Shown one piece after another: positions 34,179 through 42,050 of a DNA stretch of 64,000 nt. The stretch is taken from the NCBI GenBank assembly GCA_910587695.1, contig CAJUNC010000002.1, forward strand, positions 1 to 64,000, written 5' to 3'. Under the pieces are notes generated by a model that saw nothing but the letters and a program-made list of their open reading frames with translations, had not been told where the DNA came from and ran no database searches. This DNA is from an uncultured Lactobacillus sp. Its GTDB lineage: Bacteria; Bacillota; Bacilli; Lactobacillales; Lactobacillaceae. How positions within the stretch are numbered: the stretch's first letter is position 1; every line of letters starts with the position of its first letter. The translations under genes were made by a program, and so were the position numbers.

Positions 34179-35066
34179 TTACTTTAGTTTTTTGATGAGT
34201 GAGGAAAGAGGGTATTTTCGATTTGAGATCATAGATATTTCATAGTGCTTAGGTAAAGATAGTTTTTTTGATGTTAAATTAGTTTTGGAAATTTGCTCGT
34301 AATGCTTAGCAAGAAATTTAGGCAGAATAGTAGTTAAGTTAGTATGAGGACGGCTAATTAAATAATTTATAAAGTCAAAACAATTGACTTTATAAATTTC
34401 TGGGACAGGAAGATCTGCTTTTTGAAAGACGTATTTAATTTGTGGAATAAGAAAACTGTATTCGGGATGAAGGAGAAACTTCACTTTTCTCAATTCTTTA
34501 GCAGTTAGTGACTGATCATTAGGTGACATGATGTAGGTATTGTTTTGAGAATACACGACATAGTAAGGTTCTGAGTAGAGTGTATATTTTTCATGATCAG
34601 TAGTAAGTTTATTTTCAAAAAAATCATTTATGAAGATGATATCTAAGCTACCATAGTTAAATTTTTTTATTAATTCATCCATATCGTTAGTCAGGGTAAG
34701 TTGATGTCGATCAAAGAGCAATTCGCTAAAAAATCCAGGATAAAGTAAAGTTGCGATGTTACTTGCACCAATATTGAGATTGCTGAATTGTGTATTTAGA
34801 TCGATACCCTTGACACTATAAAGAGAGTCAAAGTCATGTAAAACTTTGATAGCTTGTTGATAAAAATTTTGACCGTTTGATGTCAATACAACTCCACGAG
34901 AAGAACGTACAAACAAACTAACTTGAAAGTGTTCTTCCAGTTGATGGATCTTTTTACTGATAGCTGGTTGAGATAGAGATAGAATTTCACTACTCTTGCT
35001 GATACTTTTTGTTTTAGCAACAGTGATGAATACATATAGCAAGTCAACATTTAATGAATTGTACAT
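34179..35066 (-). CDS. LysR-family transcriptional regulator (copy 2)
   Basis: A 295-residue LysR-type regulator and close paralogue of the one at 550-1434; both share MYxSLNxDLLYVFxTVAxxKSIxKSS near the start (given with gaps), the recognition helix LSQPAISKKIHQLEEHF, and effector-domain blocks such as FSNLNIGAS and AEPYYV/SEPYYV. It diverges from a cassette of unknown function starting at 35237, with the operator-like motif between them. It is AT-rich, as is the cassette, suggesting common acquisition. The effector is unknown. Confidence 0.9.
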   Translation of the reverse strand: MYNSLNVDLLYVFITVAKTKSISKSSEILSLSQPAISKKIHQLEEHFQVSLFVRSSRGVVLTSNGQNFYQQAIKVLHDFDSLYSVKGIDLNTQFSNLNIGASNIATLLYPGFFSELLFDRHQLTLTNDMDELIKKFNYGSLDIIFINDFFENKLTTDHEKYTLYSEPYYVVYSQNNTYIMSPNDQSLTAKELRKVKFLLHPEYSFLIPQIKYVFQKADLPVPEIYKVNCFDFINYLISRPHTNLTTILPKFLAKHYEQISKTNLTSKKLSLPKHYEISMISNRKYPLSSLIKKLK

Positions 35067-35123
35067 ATCCTATTGCCCCTTCCCGTTATAGCTAAATTAT
35101 AAAGCTTGTGAATTAATGTTTGT

Positions 35124-35166
35124 TATAACGTTTTATTATATCGAAGTATTATATATTGTTAATTCC
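35124..35166. promoter_or_regulatory. Putative LysR operator, shared with first LysR gene
   Basis: TATAACG (35124-35130) and TATTATATATTGTTAATT plus CCA (35147-35166) match, in order and near-equal spacing, the elements at 1462-1503 upstream of the paralogous LysR gene. The surrounding sequence is otherwise dissimilar, so the match probably reflects a shared binding site. Confidence 0.5.
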
Positions 35167-35236
35167 ATATATTCAAACAAAATGATAATCTAGCTACAAC
35201 AAGATATTTTAATTTGTTTGAAATGGGGACTTTTAA

Positions 35237-36301
35237 ATGAATAATGTAATTGAAAAGTATCATTGCAAAGATATTTCATCTAAAAAAATCACTAAGGATA
35301 AATGGTTTATTGGGTCAGCATTACGATCTGTAAACTATACAGAGTTGAGTAATGGATACTATTATTACAAGCAACCAACTATCTGGACTAGAATGCTATC
35401 GGTAGATCCTGTTAATCCGTATTGGGAAGTACATAATGAGACGGAAAATTTTCTGTTAATAAATAAATCAAATGATGAGATAGTTTACTTTTTACAAAGT
35501 GTTTTAGACTCCTATGTAAAAACAAAATCAGGTGAATGTATCAAATTATATTCTTTTGGAAAAGGGAGATCAGGCTTTTTTGATAAAAATATCCAAGAAA
35601 TCGAGTTAGAAGTGCCTTTTCATATCAATAAACAAAGAGTTGGAAATTACAGAAAACTATTTGCACTAATTGGAGATAGGTTTTATCCAGCGATCGATTG
35701 TACTGAATTTCAAATCAATGAACGGGTATATTTTGAAATCAATATTAATTTATCGTACTTGGAAATGCTTTGTGATCAATTGGATTGTATATTTTATGGC
35801 AAGAGATATTTAGAGATCGTTGATTCATTTGGTATAGGAAGTGAGCAATTGATATCTGACCAAAGGATCATTAGATTGATCTCTTTAGTGGAAACGGTGA
35901 AGTTTATTGAAAAGTATCGAATCACTGTTGCGTCAAATTACCTAGGTCATACTGTGAAAAAAATATATAAACTTCTAGCTGTACAAATATTTTTGCTAAA
36001 GCTAGACATTGATATGTTAAAAAAATGCTTGAAAGGTGCAACTGTCGAAGCGATCGATAAAGAATTGGTCAAGTTGCAGAAGATAGATACTGACTTGCTG
36101 AAAAAATATGATCCTTTTACTTTATCTGATAGGTACGGAATTACAAAAGAAATTCAAGATGCTCTGAATAATTCTAGGGAATATGTAAGACATTACAGTA
36201 AAAAAACAATAAAGTATTTTACCGATATCCCTTTTTGCGGTGATATTACTGGTGAAAAAGATTTTATTGAAACAATTTATAAAATTCAGAAGGGTAAGTA
36301 A
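35237..36301 (+). CDS. Unknown protein of AT-rich two-gene cassette
   Basis: A 354-residue soluble protein I cannot assign to a family. The N-terminal half (about 1-175) is strand-rich with many aromatic residues (NGYYYYKQPTIWTRM, NPYWEVHNETENFLL); the C-terminal half (about 180-350) is helical and lysine-rich. There is no signal peptide, membrane helix or obvious nuclease motif. ATG 35237 follows AAATGGGGACTTTTA. It precedes a HerA/FtsK-like ATPase by 163 bases on the same strand; such ATPases commonly pair with an effector or sensor in phage-defence modules, so it may be the partner. That role is inference. Confidence 0.7.
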   Translation: MNNVIEKYHCKDISSKKITKDKWFIGSALRSVNYTELSNGYYYYKQPTIWTRMLSVDPVNPYWEVHNETENFLLINKSNDEIVYFLQSVLDSYVKTKSGECIKLYSFGKGRSGFFDKNIQEIELEVPFHINKQRVGNYRKLFALIGDRFYPAIDCTEFQINERVYFEININLSYLEMLCDQLDCIFYGKRYLEIVDSFGIGSEQLISDQRIIRLISLVETVKFIEKYRITVASNYLGHTVKKIYKLLAVQIFLLKLDIDMLKKCLKGATVEAIDKELVKLQKIDTDLLKKYDPFTLSDRYGITKEIQDALNNSREYVRHYSKKTIKYFTDIPFCGDITGEKDFIETIYKIQKGK

Positions 36302-36325
36302 TGATAAAGTAGTGAATGATTTAAT

Positions 36326-36445
36326 ATGAGAAAAGATACTAGAGACGAAAGTTCTTTTTTACATGGAATATATTGGGGTGATCACAAAAGATTGCTAAAC
36401 CCGGGAAATATAATATTCAAAATGTATGGATCAAGGATCATGTAA
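36326..36445 (+). CDS. Possible 39-residue small protein or remnant
   Basis: ATG 36326 opens a 39-codon frame (MRKDTRDESSFLHGIYWGDH ... MYGSRIM) between the unknown gene and the ATPase gene. No good ribosome-binding site is seen. Its protein-like composition suggests a tiny gene or the remains of a longer N-terminal part of the ATPase. Low confidence. Confidence 0.3.
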   Translation: MRKDTRDESSFLHGIYWGDHKRLLNPGNIIFKMYGSRIM

Positions 36446-36464
36446 TTTAGAATAGGGGGCAAGT

Positions 36465-37610
36465 ATGAATTTTACTAAAGAAAATACCGTGTTTTTACCG
36501 AAACAGTTGGTGGATAAGCATATGTTGATCACAGGGCAGACTGGTAGTGGAAAAACGTGTACAGCTCGATCACTGATCTACCAACTTCAAAAAGAAAATG
36601 AAACTGTAATTATCTTAGATCCAACGGGTGAATATACCAAACTCCCTAACATGGTCGTATACACCTTGGGAGAAAATGCTTTTATTGATCCAGGTAGCCT
36701 TGAAGTAGATCAATTATTAAAGGTTTTAGATATCAAAACATCTAACTTGTTAACTAATAAAGTAGAACAAGCGATCGAATCATTGAAAATACAAGAAAAT
36801 ATTGTGGGGAGAAAAGAAATTTATTTGAAGCTCGGGTTACCAATTGATGATCATCAAAATAAAGTGGAAAAGCTAAAACCATGGATGAATCGATACCCGT
36901 TTAATTTATTAGCTAAACAATCAATTGAAGAGTTTGTGGTTCCTAAAAAAGATGATACAGCTGATTATACATTAGTAGGCCAAGTATATGATCGCGAAAG
37001 GATCAATCAGTGTTGGGATGACTTTATGATACTAGATCAACGAATTCGTGGACAGCGTTTTCTAGAAGTGTTTGGTACTAAAAATCAGACAGGAAGATCT
37101 AAATATGATATAGATTATATTCTGTCTTTATTTTTAGAAAAACGGAGCATGAGACGTTCGTTGGTGTTGGATCTATCAAGACTTAAAAAGTATGGTAACT
37201 CACAGAAATATTTAATGTCGTTGATCCTAAAAAAGATCTTGGCTAAGCGAATGTCTGCAAGATCCAAATTCAAAGTTAGCCTATTTATTGATGAAGCACA
37301 TAGGTATTTACCTCAAAATGAATTTGATATGTCAGAGAATGGTTTTTTTCAGCTATTACGCGAAGGTAGAAAATATGGAGTAAGTTTAGTTTTGGCCACT
37401 CAATCACCCTTAGATATTTTACCAAAGTTATTATCGCAAGTTTCAAATTTTGTTATACATAGGACAAGTATTTTGGACGAGTTAGAATATTTGAATATTG
37501 AAGTTCCATTTGAAATATTGAACAAATTAGATGTGGGTCAAGCGGTGATATACTTGTATCCAAAATTTTATCAAAAAGTAAATATCAGCTTACCTGGGGA
37601 GTGTGGATAG
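36465..37610 (+). CDS. HerA/FtsK-like (DUF87) ATPase
   Basis: A 381-residue P-loop ATPase of the HerA/FtsK clade. Walker A ITGQTGSGKT spans about residues 22-31 and is preceded by LPKQLVDKHML, the usual entry strand; Walker B is SLFIDEAHRYLP (Asp276, Glu277), and LVLATQSPLDI carries the sensor Gln. The HAS-barrel domain that normally precedes the motor is absent, so the protein begins almost at the P-loop. The start ATG follows AGGGGGCAAGT. HerA-type hexamers pump DNA or drive nucleases, notably in defence systems. Here it pairs with the unknown protein upstream. Confidence 0.8.
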   Translation: MNFTKENTVFLPKQLVDKHMLITGQTGSGKTCTARSLIYQLQKENETVIILDPTGEYTKLPNMVVYTLGENAFIDPGSLEVDQLLKVLDIKTSNLLTNKVEQAIESLKIQENIVGRKEIYLKLGLPIDDHQNKVEKLKPWMNRYPFNLLAKQSIEEFVVPKKDDTADYTLVGQVYDRERINQCWDDFMILDQRIRGQRFLEVFGTKNQTGRSKYDIDYILSLFLEKRSMRRSLVLDLSRLKKYGNSQKYLMSLILKKILAKRMSARSKFKVSLFIDEAHRYLPQNEFDMSENGFFQLLREGRKYGVSLVLATQSPLDILPKLLSQVSNFVIHRTSILDELEYLNIEVPFEILNKLDVGQAVIYLYPKFYQKVNISLPGECG

Positions 37611-37611
37611 A

Positions 37612-37671
37612 ATGTCTGGAAAAAACCGATCGATATTTTTTAAACTATATCATTGCAGGAACAACATTTAA
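37612..37671 (+). other. Short frame after ATPase, possible truncated third gene
   Basis: ATG 37612, two bases after the ATPase stop and behind GGGGAGTGTGGATAG, opens only 19 codons (MSGKNRSIFFKLYHCRNNI). The ribosome-binding site is good for its size, which suggests either a tiny gene or the start of a third cassette gene that has been lost. Confidence 0.3.
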
Positions 37672-37815
37672 TAATATTGTTATTTATCCGAAGTAGGAGT
37701 TTTTTTACCTTAAAATTGATATAATTTGATTAAAACACGAACTATTTAGGGGTTGATTTTTACGATCATACGTGTAATACTTATCAAAGTAAAAACAAAT
37801 CAGAGGTGAAAGAAA

Positions 37816-39165
37816 TTGGATAATGGTCAAACAACAGCCACTAAAGCAGGCTGGCTCGAAAGAACCTTCCATTTTAAAGAATTAAAAACTAATACTAAAC
37901 GGGAGACCGTTGCTGGCTTGACTACATTCGTATCGATGGCATATATTTTGTTCGTCAATGCTAATATCTTAGGTGCTGCAGGGATGGATAAGGGTGCTGT
38001 CTTTACAGCGACTGCGCTCTCAGCGATCATTGGTTGTACCTTGATGGCATTTTTAGCTAACTATCCGATCGGGATCGCTCCTGGTCTAGGGGATAATGCG
38101 TTTTTCACTTATTCCGTTGTTTTGACGATGGGGATCTCGTGGCAGACTGCAATGGCTGGAGTCGTGGTGGCTTCCGTTATCTTTACGTTACTTTCATTAT
38201 TCAAGATCCGTGAGATCGTTATCGATGCGATCCCACATGATCTTAAACTCGCAATGGCAGCCGGGATCGGCATCTTTATCGCTTTTGTTGGTTTAAAGGG
38301 TGGCGGGATCGTCGTTGCCAGCAAATCTTCGTTAGTTGAATTGGGATCGTTGACGGTTCCAACTACTTGGTTAACGATCTTTGGTTTCTTTGTGACTGCT
38401 TTATTGATGGCACGCCGCGTCCCAGGTTCGATCTTTATTGGGATCTTAGCAACGACACTTTTAGGTCTAGTAACGGGCTTGATCCCGATGCCAGACAAGA
38501 TCGTTTCTTCGATCCCAAGTTTGGCACCAACTTTTGGGGTCGGTCTAGCAAACTTAGGTAATATCAATACCCCACAGATGCTAGCGGTGATCATCGTTTT
38601 ATTACTGGTGACTTTCTTTGATACAGCAGGTACATTAGTCGGACTGGCACAACAAGCTGGCCTGATGAAAAATGATAAGATGCCTCGGATCGGTCGTGCT
38701 TTGATGGCTGACTCATTTTCAATGTTAGCTGGTTCTGTGATGGGGACCACCCCAACAGCAGCTTATGTCGAATCTTCTGCTGGGATCGCAGTCGGGGGCC
38801 GGACTGGTTTTACTTCATTAGTGATCGCGGGTATGTTTGGTCTGAGTCTATTCTTCTCGCCATTATTGAGTGTGGTGACGACTGAAGTTACAGCCCCTGC
38901 CTTGATCATCGTTGGTTCTTTGATGGCGCAATCGATGCGCTTTATCAACTGGGAAAAATTCGAGATCGCTTTACCAGCGTTCTTAACGATCATCGCAATG
39001 CCGTTGACATCTAACATCTCATACGGGATCGCATTTGGTTTCTTAGTTTATCCGATCACGATGATCGCAGCTGGTCGTCGAAAAGAATTAAATCCAGTGG
39101 TCATCGTCTTATTCTTCATCTTCATTGCAATGCTATATGTGCTAAATATCTTGCCACACAATTAA
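37816..39165 (+). CDS. NCS2-family (AzgA/PbuG-like) purine permease
   Basis: A 449-residue polytopic membrane protein with about 12 helices. The start ERTFHFKELKTNTKRETVAG and the motif GIAPGLGDNAFFTYSVV are typical of the AzgA/PbuG branch, importing guanine, hypoxanthine or adenine with protons. TTG 37816 is the start, behind AGAGGTGAAAGAAA. The leader of about 200 bases shows no purine-riboswitch core. It ends before a strong terminator. Confidence 0.9.
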   Translation: MDNGQTTATKAGWLERTFHFKELKTNTKRETVAGLTTFVSMAYILFVNANILGAAGMDKGAVFTATALSAIIGCTLMAFLANYPIGIAPGLGDNAFFTYSVVLTMGISWQTAMAGVVVASVIFTLLSLFKIREIVIDAIPHDLKLAMAAGIGIFIAFVGLKGGGIVVASKSSLVELGSLTVPTTWLTIFGFFVTALLMARRVPGSIFIGILATTLLGLVTGLIPMPDKIVSSIPSLAPTFGVGLANLGNINTPQMLAVIIVLLLVTFFDTAGTLVGLAQQAGLMKNDKMPRIGRALMADSFSMLAGSVMGTTPTAAYVESSAGIAVGGRTGFTSLVIAGMFGLSLFFSPLLSVVTTEVTAPALIIVGSLMAQSMRFINWEKFEIALPAFLTIIAMPLTSNISYGIAFGFLVYPITMIAAGRRKELNPVVIVLFFIFIAMLYVLNILPHN

Positions 39166-39204
39166 ACCACAGTGCGAAGAAAAGTGGTCTATGCCGTACG
39201 GATA

Positions 39205-39247
39205 AAGACCCTATCATGATGTATCTTGCATCGTGATAGGGTCTTTT
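39205..39247 (+). terminator. Terminator after purine permease
   Basis: AAGACCCTATCA and TGATAGGGTCTT form a 12-bp stem, extended by GATG/CATC, followed by TTTGTT. Confidence 0.85.
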
Positions 39248-39290
39248 GTTGCATTTGGATTTGATATAGGTCATACTCTTTTCTTTTTAC

Positions 39291-39321
39291 TTGCTGATGA
39301 CGTAACGTTATCATTTATAGT
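39291..39321 (+). promoter_or_regulatory. MerR-type promoter with 19-bp spacer and dyad operator
   Basis: TTGCTG (39291-39296), a 19-base spacer, then TATAGT (39316-39321). The spacer holds GATGACGTAACGTTATC, a 17-bp near-palindrome centred at 39304. Overlong spacers with a central dyad are the signature of MerR-activated promoters, so the regulator at 39344 probably controls itself. Confidence 0.7.
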
Positions 39322-39343
39322 GAAGTTAGAAAGGAGGCAAATA

Positions 39344-40063
39344 ATGTATACAAGTGGACAATTAGCAAAACAGTGTCATGTTACTTTGCGGACGGTGCAA
39401 TATTATGAACGGCAAGGATTATTGATCGCTAGTCGCACTGAGGCTGATCGACGCTTATATGCCAAAGATCAAGTCACACGTTTAGAACTGATCTTGGCCT
39501 ATAAGGAATTAGGTTTTACGCTAAAAGATATCAAAGGTCTATTAGATACACCGGAAAATTATAAAATTTTACAGTTGTTAGTGGCCCAACATCAAGAACA
39601 AAATGCTAAGGAATTAGAAATGGCTAAAAGACGCGCCGTAAAGTTGGACTATTTAGCAGAACAACTAGAAAAATTTCAAGTTTTCCCGGGAAATTTTACG
39701 AAAGGAATTGAATTTGAAATGGAAAAGACAAAGAAATTACATCAATTACACTGGCTAATGATCGGAATTGGACTTGTGATCGACTTGATCTTGTGGGGCA
39801 GTATCATCTACGTCTTCTTAACACATGGATCATGGTGGTTAGTAGCGGGAGCCTTAGTGATCTCAGTAGGACTCACAACAGCTTTAGTACGCTATGTTTG
39901 GCAGCATACGGCGTATATATGCCCTAACTGCCAACATCAATTTCGTCCAGGGCTCAAAGCGTATTTTTGGTCTGCTCACACTCCGAGTACACGAAAGCTA
40001 ACATGTCCAAATTGTAAACAGAAAAACTTTTGCATCGAAGTCTATGCCGATAAACAAGCTTAA
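39344..40063 (+). CDS. MerR regulator with membrane helices and zinc-ribbon tail
   Basis: A 239-residue chimera. Residues 1-70 are a MerR winged helix (SGQLAKQCHVTLRTVQYYER), followed by a coiled-coil-like dimerisation helix to about 120, two hydrophobic segments (about 140-190: WLMIGIGLVIDLILWGSIIY and VAGALVISVGLTTALV), and a cytoplasmic tail with two CPNC motifs (YICPNCQHQF, TCPNCKQKNF), a zinc-ribbon. This makes a membrane-tethered transcription factor. ATG 39344 follows AAGGAGGCAAATA. Its own promoter has MerR features. The signal could be membrane stress or a metal; this is inference. Confidence 0.8.
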   Translation: MYTSGQLAKQCHVTLRTVQYYERQGLLIASRTEADRRLYAKDQVTRLELILAYKELGFTLKDIKGLLDTPENYKILQLLVAQHQEQNAKELEMAKRRAVKLDYLAEQLEKFQVFPGNFTKGIEFEMEKTKKLHQLHWLMIGIGLVIDLILWGSIIYVFLTHGSWWLVAGALVISVGLTTALVRYVWQHTAYICPNCQHQFRPGLKAYFWSAHTPSTRKLTCPNCKQKNFCIEVYADKQA

Positions 40064-40102
40064 TTTTTAGCTTTGGTGTAAGATGAAGATGAGGTGAATG
40101 AG

Positions 40103-40402
40103 ATGAAGTCACGCAAAGAGATCGCACGGCTGGCAAATGAATTGACACGGTCTTTAGAACAAAGTACAGATGATAAGGTCTTTTTAAAGATCGTCGCTTA
40201 TGGAAAAGATGCATTGGCAGACCGGCAGATAGCCCCCCAGATCATTATGGAAAAAATGGTCATAGCGTCCTATGAGGCGGTGCTTCGGGGCAAAGGCAAG
40301 ATCAAGATGAGTGCAGAAACGCTAGCGATCGTCAAACAAATGGAGAAATTATCCCGAACACGTAGCTTATTACCCTTTCGCCGCTATGATCCATGGGATT
40401 AG
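40103..40402 (+). CDS. Small helical protein, possible bacteriocin-immunity type
   Basis: A 99-residue soluble, helix-rich protein (SRKEIARLANELTRSLEQ, MEKMVIASYEAVLRGKGK). Size, charge and helical pattern resemble EntA_Immun-type class II bacteriocin immunity proteins, a tentative match by eye. ATG 40103 is placed behind GAGGTGA; an in-frame GTG at 40094 overlaps that site. It lies 39 bases after the MerR gene and is probably cotranscribed with it. No class II bacteriocin gene adjoins. Confidence 0.5.
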   Translation: MKSRKEIARLANELTRSLEQSTDDKVFLKIVAYGKDALADRQIAPQIIMEKMVIASYEAVLRGKGKIKMSAETLAIVKQMEKLSRTRSLLPFRRYDPWD

Positions 40403-40433
40403 TTATTCGTTTTAAATCAGAATAATTTAAATT

Positions 40434-40475
40434 AAAAAGGCTAAAGTTCGCAATTAATAAATTTAGCCTTTTTTT
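40434..40475 (+). terminator. Terminator after the MerR operon
   Basis: AAAAGGCTAAA and TTTAGCCTTTT form the stem, with a loop of about 16 bases and a T-run. Confidence 0.85.
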
Positions 40476-40498
40476 AGCGAAGTAATATTCGTAATTGC

Positions 40499-40527
40499 TT
40501 GAAAAAAACAAGCTCGATTGTTACAAT
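40499..40527 (+). promoter_or_regulatory. Promoter of purA
   Basis: TTGAAA (40499-40504), 17-base spacer, TACAAT (40522-40527), a near-consensus sigma-A promoter about 68 bases upstream of purA. Confidence 0.7.
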
Positions 40528-40594
40528 TATCAAGGTCGTTAATTTAGACTAGCAAGCAGAGTAATGCTTAGAAATATTATGAGGTGGACTGTAT

Positions 40595-41893
40595 ATGTCA
40601 TCAGTAGTAGTTGTTGGTAGTCAATGGGGCGATGAAGGCAAAGGAAAGATCACTGATTTCTTGAGTAAAAATGCCGATGTTATCGCACGTTATCAAGGTG
40701 GAGACAATGCCGGTCATACGATCGCTTTTGATGGTAAGACCTATAAATTGCGCTTGATCCCATCTGGAATTTTTTATTCCGATAAGATCAGTGTCATTGG
40801 TAATGGCGTTGTTTTGAATCCTAAGTCGTTAGTTGCTGAGTTGGAATACTTGCATGAAAATGGGATCCCAACAGATAACCTTCGTGTTTCAAACCGTGCG
40901 CATGTGATCTTGCCATACCACATTGTCTTGGACAGCTTACAAGAAAGCGCCAAAAAAGACAACAAGATCGGTACGACTAATAAGGGTATCGGTCCTTGCT
41001 ACATGGACAAAGCAGCTCGTATCGGTATTCGGGTCGCAGATCTATTAGAAGCAGATACATTTGCTGAAAAGCTACGTCGTAATTTGGAAGAAAAGAATCG
41101 TTTATTCCAAAAGATGTACGATTATGAAGGCGAACCGCTTGATTTTGAAACAATTTACAATGAATATTATGAATACGGTCAACGTATCAAAAAATATGTA
41201 GCTGATACATCGGTTATTTTAAATGATGCGTTGGATAACGGCGGGCATGTTTTATTTGAAGGTGCTCAAGGTGTTATGTTGGATGTGGACCATGGGACAT
41301 ACCCATTCGTTACATCTTCTAACCCGATCGCTGGTGGGGTCACAACTGGCTCTGGTGTTGGTCCAGAAAAGGTCAATAAAGTTGTGGGTGCCTGCAAAGC
41401 TTATACTTCACGTGTTGGTGATGGTCCATTCCCAACTGAGTTACACGATGAGATCGGTAGCTACATCCGTGAAGCAGGTCACGAATATGGTACAGTTACG
41501 AAGCGTCCACGTCGGATCGGTTGGTTCGACAGTGTCGTGATGCGTCATTCCAAGCGGGTCTCAGGTTTGACCAACTTGTGCTTGAACTGTGTGGATGTCT
41601 TGACTGGTTTAGATGAGATCAAGATCTGTACAGCTTACGAATTGAACGGTGAAAAGATCGACCGTTACCCAGCTAGCTTGAAAGAATTGGCACAATGCAA
41701 GCCAGTTTATGAAACAATGCCAGGCTGGAAAGAAGATATCACAGGGGCTAAGACTTTAGCTGATCTACCTGAAAATGCACGTAACTATGTCAAACGCATT
41801 GAAGAATTAGTTGGCGTGGAAGTTTCGACCTTCTCTGTTGGTCCAGATCGTGATCAAACAAACGTCTTAAAAGATATTTGGGAAGAAATTTAA
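40595..41893 (+). CDS. purA: Adenylosuccinate synthetase
   Basis: A 432-residue GTP-dependent enzyme converting IMP and aspartate to adenylosuccinate, first step to AMP. The start VVGSQWGDEGKGKITDFLS is diagnostic, with NAGHTI, the IMP-binding GIGPCYMDK and FEGAQGVMLDVDHGTYP further on. Length is normal. Monocistronic with its own promoter and terminator. In relatives purA follows dnaB directly and precedes walR; here both intervals have been expanded. Confidence 0.97.
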   Translation: MSSVVVVGSQWGDEGKGKITDFLSKNADVIARYQGGDNAGHTIAFDGKTYKLRLIPSGIFYSDKISVIGNGVVLNPKSLVAELEYLHENGIPTDNLRVSNRAHVILPYHIVLDSLQESAKKDNKIGTTNKGIGPCYMDKAARIGIRVADLLEADTFAEKLRRNLEEKNRLFQKMYDYEGEPLDFETIYNEYYEYGQRIKKYVADTSVILNDALDNGGHVLFEGAQGVMLDVDHGTYPFVTSSNPIAGGVTTGSGVGPEKVNKVVGACKAYTSRVGDGPFPTELHDEIGSYIREAGHEYGTVTKRPRRIGWFDSVVMRHSKRVSGLTNLCLNCVDVLTGLDEIKICTAYELNGEKIDRYPASLKELAQCKPVYETMPGWKEDITGAKTLADLPENARNYVKRIEELVGVEVSTFSVGPDRDQTNVLKDIWEEI

Positions 41894-41902
41894 ATAAATT
41901 AG

Positions 41903-41943
41903 AAAGAGGCTGATAGTTATTTATGACTATCAGCCTCTTTTTA
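41903..41943 (+). terminator. Terminator after purA
   Basis: AAAGAGGCTGATAGT pairs with ACTATCAGCCTCTTT around a 7-base loop, followed by T residues. Confidence 0.95.
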
Positions 41944-42050
41944 AGTAAAAAGATTAAAAAACATCTACTTTTATTTAAAATAAATTAGCTATATCATTTA
42001 GAGTTAATCGTGTGGTAAAATCTATATGGGTTTTTAACAAAAAGCACTAA

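Noticed and set aside
37611..37815. Purine riboswitch upstream of the NCS2 permease
   Set aside because: The conserved core sequences and three-way junction could not be found.
38109..38750. A 213-residue minus-strand frame inside the purine permease gene
   Set aside because: Antisense shadow of a highly conserved gene; composition (proline, isoleucine, lysine rich) is typical of antisense artefacts.
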